DNA from: Limimaricola sp027213785
Lineage (GTDB): Bacteria > Pseudomonadota > Alphaproteobacteria > Rhodobacterales > Rhodobacteraceae
Assembly: GCF_050847355.1 (NCBI RefSeq)
Contig: NZ_CP193756.1
Coordinates: 1-64,000 of the forward strand
DNA: 64,000 nt
Reading direction: 5' to 3'
Shown: positions 36,301 through 44,775 of the stretch, in pieces
Layout: each line of letters begins with the position of its first letter
Position numbering within the stretch: the first letter of the stretch is position 1
Notes under the pieces: model-generated
Told to the model about the DNA's origin: nothing
The model's input: the letters and a program-made list of their open reading frames with translations, nothing else
The model's database searches: none
Position numbers and translations under genes: made by a program

Positions 36301-39300
36301 CCGCACCGGTCCCGGTCGCCCCGGTCAGGGTGACCGTCACCATTTCGTCACCGTCGTCGACATCGTCATTGGCGACCGACATGGTCAGCGTGCCGACCCC
36401 GTTCGTGAAGTTGACGTCCTGGGTCTGGTTCGTCGCCGTGCCGGTGTCGAAGCTCACCTGCAGAGTGCCGCTGAAGCTGGTGTCGTCCAGGCTCAGCCCG
36501 AAGGCGAGATCGGTGGTTCCGGTGTCGCCGCTCTCGGCCATCGTCGGCGCATTGGCGATCGACAGTATGACCGGAACGACGTCGTCCTCGGTGACCGTGC
36601 CGCTGGCGGTCGCGGTGCCGAGCGTCGCCACCACGCCGGTGCCGGTGGCCCCGGTCAGGGTGACCCCCACCATCTCGTCGCCGTTGTCGACATCGTCATT
36701 GTCGACCGGCACGATCAGCGTGCCGACGCCATTGACGAAGCTGACGGTCTGGGTCTGAGCGGCCGCTGTGCCGACGCTGAAGCTCACCGTCAGAGTGCCG
36801 GTGAAGGTGGTGTCGTCCACGCTCAGGCCGAAGGCCAGATTGGTATCGCCCGTATCGCCCGTCTCGACCTGCATCGGCGCATCGGCGATCGAGAGGATGA
36901 TGGCAGGCGGCGCTTCGACGACGTCCTGCAGAAGGATCGTGAACTCGCGGCTGTCGATGAGATCGCCGCCCGCTGCCGGATCGAGATCGTAGGTGTCGAT
37001 CACGATCTGGTACTGGTTGTCGACGATCTGGAAGGCGTCCTGGAACTCGTAGTCCAGGTCTCCGCCGGCGACGACCAGCTGGTAGAGCGGGTTACCCAGA
37101 AAGTCCTGCCCGCTCTGGACCACCTCGAACCGGCCACCGGCATCGAAGCCCGCACGGATCTGATGGAACTGCCCGGCTTCCCCTTCGTGGGTGGGCGGTA
37201 TCTGTGTGGTCACCATTGTGCCCGGAGCCGCGTTCTCCTCGACCGAGAAGGGGGCCGTCGGTGTCGCCGTTGCAGCGGAGTAGACCCGTTCGGTGATGCC
37301 GTTATTGTCTTTGAAGACGGCCACCGCGCGGAGACCGCCTTCGATATCGGTCTCGCGCACCGTGTACTCGATCTGGTTGGTCGCCACCGTGGTCCAGGTC
37401 GGCTTGCCGCCCAGCATGGACTGCCATTCGATCTGGAACCCCTGGGGCAGGCCGTTCGCCCCCAGCGTCAGGCCGTCGGCGTCAGCGAGATCGAAGGTCG
37501 CCGCACTCAGCACCTGGCCCACGAAGGGCGTCACACCGCCGAGCAGTTGGGTCGGATCCGCAATCTCCACGAGACCCGTCGCCCGCTGGTTGGTGCCATT
37601 GGCGGCGTTGCGGATGTCGATCGTCTGGTCGGAGAACTGCAGCATCTCGATGTTCTTCAGCAGATCCGTGTCATCGGTGAGCTGGTTGCGCGTCGGCAAC
37701 GCGACCCCATCGACGATCGCGCCTGTCCTGCCATCGTCGAGATCGGTGACGGCGATGAAGCCGTCGCCGTTCAGGTCGTAGGCGGCCTGCGCGACGTCCT
37801 CGCCCGGATCATCGAAGTCGCCATCCCCGTTGAAGTCGATGAAGTGGCCGCGGCCTTCGATGCTGTACTCGGCGAAGGTGCCGCGGAACACGGCGGTGTC
37901 GATGTTGTTCTGCGGGGTGTCGTCATACTTGATCTCGCGCACGATGCTCATGTCGCCAGGCTTGATGGTCCGGTCGAGCAGCAGCGACTTGAGCGAGCGG
38001 CCCCCGAAGGCGAGCTCGCCCGTCTCGACGTTGTAGACCCGGCCCGCCTTCGCCCCCGCCACCATCGTGTCGGTGGTAAGCGACTCGGCGGTATACTCGG
38101 TGCCGCCGACCATGATGCGGATCCGCACGTTCAGCCAGGCGTCGCCGTCGATGAGGTCATAGCCACCGCGTCCCATGATGATGTCGTTGCCGTTGCCGCC
38201 CATCAGGATGTTACCGTCGCGGTAGCTCGAGACGTCTGCGCCCGGGACGGCGCCGAAGAGCGTCTCCCGCGCGCCGCCCATCCATTCTCCGAGGCCGTCG
38301 ATGCGATCGATACCCTCCTGTGTGAGAATGTGGTTGGTGAAGCTCGCTTCGGCCTCGGCGCCCGGTCCAACACCGCCGAGAACCTGACCGCGGTCGTCGC
38401 CGGCGAGCCTGTCATCGAACTTCCAGCCTGACAGGGCCTCCATCTGATCGAAGCGATCGCGCAGGATCTGCTGCGGGTCGGTGGTGAAGATCGGGATCGC
38501 CATGTCGTGGTCGACACCGGCGACATCGAACTTGGCGGTGCTCCAGTCGAAGCCGAACATGCCTTCGAAGCGCTGGACGCCGATGCCCGACAGGGCGATG
38601 TCGTCCCCCGATTCCAGATCGTAGTCCTGGTCGTTGCCCTGACCCCAGGCTACGTCGTGGCCGATGATCGAGGAGTTGAAGAACAACTCCGAGTTCTCGC
38701 CGGCGATGACGTCGAAGCCTTCGCCACCCTCGATCCAGTCGTCGCCCTCCCCGCCGTGCAACAGGTCGGGGCCGGAACTGCCAAGAATGAAGTCGTTCCC
38801 CTCGTCGCCGAAGGCTTCGGCTGCATCCTGGCCGAGGAAGATCGCGTCGCTCCCCTCGTTTCCGAAGGCCAGCGTGAAGCCCCGCGCCGTGGAGATGACG
38901 TCATTGCCGGCGTTGCCGCGCAGGAAGTTCTCCCCGAACGGATCCTCGATGATGTCGTCACCATCGCCGCCATAAACTTCGTCGGCGCCTTGGCCGCTGT
39001 TGATGTAGTCGTCGCCGCCATCGCCCCAGATGGTGTCGTCGCCGATATCGGAGATCAGCCGGTCGTCACCCTCGGTGCCGCCGATCACCACGTGCTCGCC
39101 GCCGCGGAACCGCAGCGTTCCGCCGACGTCGTGGCCGCCATCCGCCGTCACGCCGCTGTAGGAGCGGGTCACCTTGGGATCGAGCGATTGCAGGATCGGA
39201 TCGTCCCACACCGGATCGGAACCGGAGCGAGTGGGGGAGGTGTCGTCGGGGTTGTAGTCCTCCTGGGCGATCCCGCGGTCCAACTCGAGGATCATGTCGG

Positions 39301-42300
39301 GCGTGACGAAGATATGCGAACTCAGATGCGTCGCGTACTTATCGCCGAGATCGCTGTTGCGCATGATGATGTCGGAGAACGTGTTCTGCTCAAGCTGGTT
39401 GAGCATGTTCAGACCCTGGGTCCGGGACAGGTAGTAGAACCGGTCGCCATTCTGCAGGCGCTCCATCTGGTATTCGAAGATGAAGTTGAAGGTCGAGCCC
39501 AGCATGCCGCCGAATTCGTTCAGCCGCTCGGCGAGGCCGCCGATCCAGAGGTCGACATTGTCGAGGCCCCCTTTCTCGCTGACATAGTCACCGCGGGCGT
39601 TGAGGAAGTCGATCCGGTCCTCCGGCGCCCCGGCGCCGCCAAGGACGAGCAGCGTGGCCGCATCACGCTTCGCCTGGAGAGTCCCGGCATTCTCGACCGT
39701 GGCGTGGGTCCCGTAGGCGGCGATGAAATTGATCACCGAAAGCGGGTTCTTGATGTTTTGGACGAAATCGTTCCAGCTCGTGTAGGGCTTCAGGTCCGGC
39801 AGGCCGAAATCATCGGAGAGCTGCGCGCGGGTCTCGTTGAGCGACGGCACGCCGGTCTCGCGGCCGCGCGCGATGTTGAGCGCGGCGAGATCGAGCGGCA
39901 GGCCAAGGAGGTTCGACTGCAGCGCCGGGACGACGAACTCGTCGATCTCGTTGCCGACGTCGCGCGACATGCCGCGCAACAGCGCACCCTGAATGGCTGC
40001 GACGTCCGTGCCGCCGTCGAGATATTCGACCGGGTTCAGAAAGGCCTCGATCAGGGAGAGCTGATCGCCGCCACCGACGACGCCGAGATCGTTGTCGAGC
40101 CGGTCCACCGAGCCGTTCAGCATCGAGTGCCCGAACCGGTACACGGTGTGGGCGAACTCGGCGATGATCGAGCCGTCGATATCGGCGGTGTTGGTGAACA
40201 CGAAGGGATCGATGGCGGGCTGGATGCGCCGTGCGAACTCTTCGAAAACCATGTGCTGGTACTGCATCTCGGTCGAGAAGCGCCCGGCCTGGAACAGGCG
40301 CGCTCCGTCCCATTCGAGCGCCGGGTCGTCCACGCTGGTCGGGATCGGATCGTTCGGGCCGAGATCGACCAGCAGCCATTCGTTGATAAAGGCCCGATCG
40401 CCGCTGTCGAGGATGGTCTGCTTGTCGGCTTCGACGACGCGGTTGTGCTCCGAGTGGAACACGGTGTGAATCGCGGTCAGGCCGATGTTCTCGTTGCCCC
40501 GGCCGTCGCCCGAGAGGAAGTGCCTGTCGAGAAGCTCGTTGTCATACTCGGTGATCTGGCCCCGCTGGTTTGTCCCCACCGCGTTGCCGGCCACGTCGTC
40601 GCCATCGGCTGCGATCGCGCTGACAGGCACTTCGGGGGTGCCCGGATTGCGGTCATGATCGACCGTGCGGACCTCGCCGTTCTCATCGAGCAGGTCGGTG
40701 GGAACGGCGGTGTGGGCGATGTCGGCCAGGAAGGCGACGCCGCTGGCAAAGCTGCCCTCGGTGGTGACGCCTTGGGCAGTGCCCTCCTTCAGCCAGGTTT
40801 CGGCATGGTCATCATCGGGCGCCATCACCAGCTGGGCATAGCCCTGGTTTCCCAGGATCAGGTTGCCGTACTGATCGGTCAGCAGCAGCGGCACGCGGTG
40901 CACGTCGGTGTCCTGCAAGCGGATGCCGAGCATCGAGAGCGCCTGCGCCTTGACCTCGCCCCAGTTGGCGAGGGCGCCGTCCTTGTTGCCGAAGCCGGAG
41001 CCGGCCTTGCCGTCGAGCAGGTGACCGGTCGAATAGGCCTTCTCGCCGTCGCCGATGTTCTTGCGGACATACTCGCGGAGGAAGACCTGATGCGAGGCGT
41101 GCGAGGTGTAGGTCTGGTTCTGGTCGACCCAAGGGGTCGTGGCATTGACGTGCTGCGCGGTGCCGTCGGCGTCCCAGGTCGGGGTGGCGCGGGTCAGCGT
41201 CATGAAGCGCAGATGCTCGGGTAGATCGTCGGCCGTGCCGAATACCTTGTCGGCGCCCGCGATCAGCGGATCGTCGGCCTCGAGCGGGATATAGACCGTA
41301 CCGTTGCCGCCCTTGTTCACAAGATCCAGACCGTGGTCGAAGAACTGGCCGAAGATCGTCATGGCGGTGTTGAAGGAGGCCGAGAGACCGATGTCGGGCG
41401 ACTGGTTCTCGATGATAAGCCCCCCATCCTCGCCGACCTGAATGCCGAACTGGTCGAGCAGATCCTGCAGAGCTGCCGCGGCTTCCTCGGGCGTGCCCGA
41501 CGTGTCGGCAGCGGCCTGAACGATCGCGAGTTCGGCGTTGGCCGCGTCGAGCACGGCCGAGGCCTCATCCGCTTCCGCTTGGGCGGCGGCGAGGTCCGTG
41601 TCCGCGATGCTTTTGAGTGCGCCGAGGTCATCCATGTTCGATTGCGCGAGCCCCGGTGCGCCGGTGAAGTCGGCAAGGGCACCCGAAACCGTTTCCGCGT
41701 CGCCTGAATTGAGGGTGCCTACGGCAATCCCTTCGATCTCGGTGCGCAAGGTGGTCGCCATGGCCTGCAAGGTCAGAACACCGGGGGTGGTGCTGTCGCC
41801 AAGTGCGGTCACGACATCCCCGGCCGCCGCTTCGGCATTTCCAACGGCCGTCATGGCCGCTTCGAGGGCGAGGTTCGCGGTGGCCAACGTGGCGTTGTAG
41901 GCGGCGAAATCGGCCTCGTATTTCTCTTCAGCGGCCGTGTGGAGCTTCTGTGCGTCGTCAAATGCAGCCGTCGCCGCGATGAAATCAGCCTGATCAATAT
42001 AGTCCGACTGGAGCGGCGGAGTGAGAGCGAATTCCGGAACCGCCGTCGGTGCAGGGATGATGTTGCCGAGCGCGATGATCAGTTCCTGAACTGCATCCAG
42101 GGCAGTGGTCATTGTCAGAGGGAGCTCCCCCGCCGCGGTCAGGCCCGCGGCGTAGAGCGATTGCAGCGCAGCGGCAGCGGCGAGGGCGGCGTTGGCCGCA
42201 GACGCGTCGGCACTGGCCTCTGCAACCACTGCCGTGGCAGCAGCCACCTCGGCATTCGCGCCATTGGCGTTCAGCGTAGCCCGGTAAGCGGCGCTGATCG

Positions 42301-42799
42301 CGTTGGTGGCCGCCGTCTGGGCGGGACCCTCGACACCGGCAAGCTTCAGCGCGGCGCGGATCGCGGCGGGGTTGGAGACGTCCTGCGTGACGATGAGGTT
42401 CGAGATGGTGCGCGGATCGGCGTCTACCACGGTTCCGGTGCCGACATGACCCTGGCCGTCGACGACGCCGTAGTCGGTATTGGTAATGGCGGGAGAAGGG
42501 CCGGCCCCGTCGAAATCGATCGAGTCACCGTCGTTGTCGTTTCTGTAAACGGGATCGAGCAGCCGGGGGAATTTGGTCTGGGCCGCGCCGAAATAAGCCT
42601 GTCCAGGCAGCAGGTTGTTCAGCGTCCCATCGACGGTGCGAAGCCCCGCGGGCAACAGCGCGGCGTCCTCGGCATCGACGCCGTAGACCTGCCGGATTGC
42701 CTCGGTGATATCGGTGCCCGATGCATGAGCCTCGGAAATCTTGATCTGCTGCAAGATGAATTGGAGGTCGTGCTTGTTGACAATGAAATTGGTAACCAT
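33335..42799 (-). CDS. Giant RTX/Calx-beta animal-type haem peroxidase (MopA-like)
   Basis: A 3154-aa predicted secreted protein without an N-terminal signal peptide, as expected for type I secretion. In order: an N-terminal peroxidase-leading segment; an Ala-rich coiled-coil-like insert (about 170-445); the haem peroxidase domain with distal FGQFFDHGLDL (His489), HTVFHSEHNRVV (His785) and proximal EFAHTVYRFGHS (His891); RTX nonapeptides (GGDGDD, GGEGDD; about 1235-1370 and 1530-1550); six Calx-beta-like repeats (near 1967, 2080, 2193, 2478, 2760, 2873) interleaved with two 170-aa modules; and a C-terminal 170-aa domain. This architecture resembles the Mn(II)-oxidising peroxidases of alphaproteobacteria; halide oxidation is an alternative. 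GAGGGG precedes ATG 42799. No type I secretion genes are in the window. A ChvI-like regulator lies upstream. Confidence 0.88.
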   Translation of the reverse strand: MVTNFIVNKHDLQFILQQIKISEAHASGTDITEAIRQVYGVDAEDAALLPAGLRTVDGTLNNLLPGQAYFGAAQTKFPRLLDPVYRNDNDGDSIDFDGAGPSPAITNTDYGVVDGQGHVGTGTVVDADPRTISNLIVTQDVSNPAAIRAALKLAGVEGPAQTAATNAISAAYRATLNANGANAEVAAATAVVAEASADASAANAALAAAAALQSLYAAGLTAAGELPLTMTTALDAVQELIIALGNIIPAPTAVPEFALTPPLQSDYIDQADFIAATAAFDDAQKLHTAAEEKYEADFAAYNATLATANLALEAAMTAVGNAEAAAGDVVTALGDSTTPGVLTLQAMATTLRTEIEGIAVGTLNSGDAETVSGALADFTGAPGLAQSNMDDLGALKSIADTDLAAAQAEADEASAVLDAANAELAIVQAAADTSGTPEEAAAALQDLLDQFGIQVGEDGGLIIENQSPDIGLSASFNTAMTIFGQFFDHGLDLVNKGGNGTVYIPLEADDPLIAGADKVFGTADDLPEHLRFMTLTRATPTWDADGTAQHVNATTPWVDQNQTYTSHASHQVFLREYVRKNIGDGEKAYSTGHLLDGKAGSGFGNKDGALANWGEVKAQALSMLGIRLQDTDVHRVPLLLTDQYGNLILGNQGYAQLVMAPDDDHAETWLKEGTAQGVTTEGSFASGVAFLADIAHTAVPTDLLDENGEVRTVDHDRNPGTPEVPVSAIAADGDDVAGNAVGTNQRGQITEYDNELLDRHFLSGDGRGNENIGLTAIHTVFHSEHNRVVEADKQTILDSGDRAFINEWLLVDLGPNDPIPTSVDDPALEWDGARLFQAGRFSTEMQYQHMVFEEFARRIQPAIDPFVFTNTADIDGSIIAEFAHTVYRFGHSMLNGSVDRLDNDLGVVGGGDQLSLIEAFLNPVEYLDGGTDVAAIQGALLRGMSRDVGNEIDEFVVPALQSNLLGLPLDLAALNIARGRETGVPSLNETRAQLSDDFGLPDLKPYTSWNDFVQNIKNPLSVINFIAAYGTHATVENAGTLQAKRDAATLLVLGGAGAPEDRIDFLNARGDYVSEKGGLDNVDLWIGGLAERLNEFGGMLGSTFNFIFEYQMERLQNGDRFYYLSRTQGLNMLNQLEQNTFSDIIMRNSDLGDKYATHLSSHIFVTPDMILELDRGIAQEDYNPDDTSPTRSGSDPVWDDPILQSLDPKVTRSYSGVTADGGHDVGGTLRFRGGEHVVIGGTEGDDRLISDIGDDTIWGDGGDDYINSGQGADEVYGGDGDDIIEDPFGENFLRGNAGNDVISTARGFTLAFGNEGSDAIFLGQDAAEAFGDEGNDFILGSSGPDLLHGGEGDDWIEGGEGFDVIAGENSELFFNSSIIGHDVAWGQGNDQDYDLESGDDIALSGIGVQRFEGMFGFDWSTAKFDVAGVDHDMAIPIFTTDPQQILRDRFDQMEALSGWKFDDRLAGDDRGQVLGGVGPGAEAEASFTNHILTQEGIDRIDGLGEWMGGARETLFGAVPGADVSSYRDGNILMGGNGNDIIMGRGGYDLIDGDAWLNVRIRIMVGGTEYTAESLTTDTMVAGAKAGRVYNVETGELAFGGRSLKSLLLDRTIKPGDMSIVREIKYDDTPQNNIDTAVFRGTFAEYSIEGRGHFIDFNGDGDFDDPGEDVAQAAYDLNGDGFIAVTDLDDGRTGAIVDGVALPTRNQLTDDTDLLKNIEMLQFSDQTIDIRNAANGTNQRATGLVEIADPTQLLGGVTPFVGQVLSAATFDLADADGLTLGANGLPQGFQIEWQSMLGGKPTWTTVATNQIEYTVRETDIEGGLRAVAVFKDNNGITERVYSAATATPTAPFSVEENAAPGTMVTTQIPPTHEGEAGQFHQIRAGFDAGGRFEVVQSGQDFLGNPLYQLVVAGGDLDYEFQDAFQIVDNQYQIVIDTYDLDPAAGGDLIDSREFTILLQDVVEAPPAIILSIADAPMQVETGDTGDTNLAFGLSVDDTTFTGTLTVSFSVGTAAAQTQTVSFVNGVGTLIVPVDNDDVDNGDEMVGVTLTGATGTGVVATLGTATASGTVTEDDVVPVILSIANAPTMAESGDTGTTDLAFGLSLDDTSFSGTLQVSFDTGTATNQTQDVNFTNGVGTLTMSVANDDVDDGDEMVTVTLTGATGTGAAVTLGATMATGMVTEDDVAPPPVDVLLSITNAPMQVETGDTGTTDLAFGLSLSDTGFTGTLTVTYDTGTATNQSPDVSFVNGVGTLSVQVANDDVDDGDEMVAVTLTGATGTGVAVTLGTASASGTVTEDDVAAPPPGGSVLPIDFNANPLLSYSNQDQTPQGFQIDQDGAGITLSGNTWKKTLLPGGTFTVGADTVLRFDVTMENGTAEFVSIGLENDDNYKTTDDLLFQVFGSINIARFDQSVRNDYTTVGQTVSYEIPLAAHAGRTFDYLALINDDDAAQSSIVRFSNVELVQGSAPPPPPPTGPVLSITDALTVAETGDTGTTDLAFGLSLSDTGFTGTLTVTYDTGTAANQSQNVNFTNGVGTLTMSVANDDVDDGDEMVTVTLTGASGAATPVTLGTATASGTVTEDDVAAPPDPGSVLPIDFNANPLLSYSGQDKTPQGFQIDQDGTGITLSGNTWKKTLLPGGTFTIGADTVLRFDVTMQNGTAEFVSIGLENDDNYKTTDDLLFQVFGSINIARFDQSVRNDYTTVGQTVSYEIPLAAHAGRTFDYLALINDDDAAQSSIVRFSNVQLVQGSAPPPPPPTGPVLSITDALTVAETGDTGVTDLDFGLSLSDTGFTGTLQVTYNAGTAANQSQNVSFTNGVGTLTLQVANDDLANGPETVAVTLTGATGAATPVTLGTASASGTVTEDDVAAPPASVVLSIADAPTVTEAGDTGATDLAFGLSLNDTGFTGSLQVAYDAGTATSQSVSFVNGIGSLAVSVANDDVDNGTETVTVTLTGASGAGPTVTLGTATASGMVIEDDVTTGGGTVSTVVTPIGASSDDWEQFGGGGSGDLEFGLNGSRAQAVGMRFDGIDIPQTATITDAYLQFTSLETSSGAANFTIGIQGSETAATFSSGAPPQSRVIVDEFAWSNVEQWTAGGTYRTPDISALIETVIGADGATNAALAFIVAGSGSRVASSFDSGAGPELVLVLDDGSALTL
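34421..36118. repeat. Two 849-bp in-frame direct repeats in the peroxidase gene
   Basis: Positions about 35270-36118 and 34421-35269 are near-identical copies with an offset of 849 bp (283 codons). Each encodes one module starting GSVLPIDFNANPLLSYS, a proline linker (APPPPPPTGP) and one Calx-beta unit. Differences are few, for example SNQDQ against SGQDK, so the duplication looks recent or is kept uniform by recombination. Confidence 0.88.
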
Positions 42800-43236
42800 G
42801 GGTCAATCCCCTCGGATTGGTACGGACAGAAAGGCCTGTGCCGCGAAGTGTTTCGCGGCCTGATTTGCTTCTGTCTTGAAAATCACTTGCCAGTGCGAGC
42901 AGCCTTAGGCTCGAACTTCGAAAAGTACACTCATCTGTAGGTGTTAATACGCAAGACGGAAATGAGGACTAAGTCACTGATGATGTTGGCTTTATGTATC
43001 TTGCCGATCGTTCCTCGCGGTAACCTTGAGGAAGCCAGAATACACCCCTGAGGTGCCGGACCTGCGTTTTCGTAGCCTGTTGATTTGAAGCGTTGGATTT
43101 CTCTGATTCGACCTCACCGCGGATCGTTATTCTCCGGTATGATGGCGTCAGCAGATGATGACGGCCGCCTTGGCTGGGGGGAAGCGGATGTGGTCAAGCT
43201 GGCGCGTGCTGCGGGTCGCGTTATTTCCAGCGGGGT
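42800..43236. other. Upstream region of the peroxidase gene
   Basis: A 437-bp non-coding gap between the response regulator and the peroxidase, AT-richer than its neighbours. It should contain the peroxidase promoter. I could not identify a confident -35/-10 pair or operator. Confidence 0.5.
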
Positions 43237-43947
43237 TCACATGTTGTAGCGGTAGCCAACCCGGTAGATTGTCTCTATTGCCGAGAACTCCGGGTCCTTT
43301 TTGTGCATCTTCCGGCGGACGCGCTTGATGTGCGCGTCGATGGCGCGATCGCTCAACTCGAGCTCCTCATCGCCAATCGCCTCCAGGAGCTGATGTCGTG
43401 ACACGACGACGCCGGGTTGGTTGGCCAAGGCGCGAACCAGCCGAAATTCCGCCACGGTGAGCCAGATGGTCTCGCCCTTCCATGTCACCTCATGGCGGGC
43501 GGGATCCATGACCAACGGCCCGCGGGTCATGACCAGATGCTCGCTCTGGCTCTCGTCCTCGATATCATCGGTGGCCGCGGCCCACGCCATCTGTCGGCGC
43601 AAAAGCGCCCGGATGCGCGCGATGAGCACCCGCTGGGAGCTGGACTTCCTGAGATAGTCATCCGCGCCCATGCGCAGTCCCAGGGCCTCGTCGAGCTCGC
43701 TGTCCCTGGAAGAGAGGATGATCACGGGAAGGCTACTCTTCCGACGCAGCCGATCGAGCAGTTCCATGCCATCCATCCGCGGCATCTTGAGGTCCAGCAC
43801 CACCAGATCCGGCCTCCGGGCGTCAAAAGCGCGCAGCGCCGCCTGTCCATCGCTGTAGCAGTCCACTTCCAGACCTTCCGCTTCCAGGGCCATGGACAGC
43901 GAGACGAGATAGTTTCTATTGTCATCCACCAACGCAATCTTCGTCAT
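43237..43947 (-). CDS. OmpR-family response regulator, ChvI-like
   Basis: A 236-aa two-component regulator. The receiver domain starts KIALVDDNRNYLVSLSMALE; the phospho-acceptor aspartate is in LVVLDLKMPRMDGME, and the conserved lysine is in DDYLRKSSSQR, where ChvI has RKPFSQR. The C-terminal winged helix has WLTVAEFRLVRALANQPGVV and DRAIDAHIKRVRRKM, with a final YRVGYRY. ATG 43947 is preferred; 43956 is also possible. No histidine kinase is next to it, and the nearest one (53 kb) is an HWE type, so it is an orphan here. It is co-directional with the peroxidase gene. Confidence 0.9.
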   Translation of the reverse strand: MTKIALVDDNRNYLVSLSMALEAEGLEVDCYSDGQAALRAFDARRPDLVVLDLKMPRMDGMELLDRLRRKSSLPVIILSSRDSELDEALGLRMGADDYLRKSSSQRVLIARIRALLRRQMAWAAATDDIEDESQSEHLVMTRGPLVMDPARHEVTWKGETIWLTVAEFRLVRALANQPGVVVSRHQLLEAIGDEELELSDRAIDAHIKRVRRKMHKKDPEFSAIETIYRVGYRYNM

Positions 43948-44185
43948 GAGCCCCATCCGAATTTTTCAAGCGGCATCCTGCGCGCCCCGATACCTGCCGT
44001 GATGTTCTTGCCCAGGCAAGGCGATTGGAAAGCTCAACGCCCTCGAGGGGCGAGATGCCCCTGTCGGGTTGTATCTTTTGCAAGTTAGGCACCACTCATT
44101 CGCGACATCGGCCATTCGGCCGCCGCCCGCTGTCAGGCGCGCCTGAGCTTTGGCCGCCCCATCGCGAGGCTGCGCGCGCCCTCGG

Positions 44186-44677
44186 TCAGTCGGGCCTCTG
44201 GGTCATGACGACGGCCATCTCGTGGAGAGTTGCGCTGACATCGGTGCCCAGCGTCTCGCGGCGATGCGTGACATCGTGCAGGCGCTGCAGAATCTCGCAG
44301 GCTTCGCGGATCTCATGGGCCGAGAACTCCCGGTCCGGCCGGGCAAGACCAGCGATGCTGAGGGCGGTGCCGTCGTGAATGGAGTGGGTGATGCCATGAG
44401 CCAGCCCATGGGCGCGGGCCCGCCCCAGCACGTCCGCCTCGTCGAAGGCGCCAAGGTCGGACCACCGCTTCGTGCCGGAATGCCGCATGGCCCACCGAAC
44501 GGTCGGATCCTGCAGCAGAAAGCCTTCGCGTGCATAGGTCTCGAGCCAGGAGGGGGGGTAGCTTTCGAACATGTAGCTGGGCGTCTGAAACCGAACGTGT
44601 AGCGCGATCGCGAAACCGGCAGGCGCCAATTCCCCTAGGCGTACCAGCCCTTCGATGACAATCTGTTCGGTCTTCAT
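44186..44677 (-). CDS. LuxR-type autoinducer-binding domain without HTH
   Basis: A 163-aa protein. The ligand-binding pattern of LuxR proteins is present: SWLETYAREGFLLQDPTVRW (Trp, Tyr and the Asp-Pro pair), then a WSDL and HGLAHGITHSIHDG segment. The frame stops after LHEMAVVMTQRPD, with no DNA-binding domain and no HTH frame continuing downstream. It is divergent from the full-length LuxR at 44776, with which it aligns. It could bind signal or dimerise with a full-length partner as an antagonist; truncation by decay is the alternative. Confidence 0.75.
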   Translation of the reverse strand: MKTEQIVIEGLVRLGELAPAGFAIALHVRFQTPSYMFESYPPSWLETYAREGFLLQDPTVRWAMRHSGTKRWSDLGAFDEADVLGRARAHGLAHGITHSIHDGTALSIAGLARPDREFSAHEIREACEILQRLHDVTHRRETLGTDVSATLHEMAVVMTQRPD

Positions 44678-44760
44678 CCCGCCCCTCGCATGACCATACG
44701 TCATATAGCTAGTTGCCACTCTTCTGGAGAAGTTCAATCTGTTAGAGCGATCGTCCTAGA

Positions 44761-44775
44761 CGGGAGTGACTCCCG
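44761..44775 (+). promoter_or_regulatory. Palindrome covering the ribosome-binding site of luxR
   Basis: CGGGAGTGACTCCCG ends immediately before ATG 44776. It can fold as a 6-bp stem with a UGA loop that hides GGGAG, or act as a DNA operator. A GTG start at 44800 with AAAGG upstream is a possible escape start. Confidence 0.45.

Noticed and set aside
33026..38431. An 1801-codon open frame on the plus strand opposite the peroxidase gene, and a 905-codon one at 38507-41224.
   Set aside because: Both are antisense shadows of a high-GC, repetitive real gene. Their translations are Arg/Gly/Val/Asp-biased without domains, and the minus-strand protein has clear peroxidase, RTX and Calx-beta motifs.
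44678..44760. A lux box between the divergent luxR genes (ATGAC-N5-GTCAT).
   Set aside because: Arms are only 5 bp and do not match the known lux-box pattern well enough to claim.
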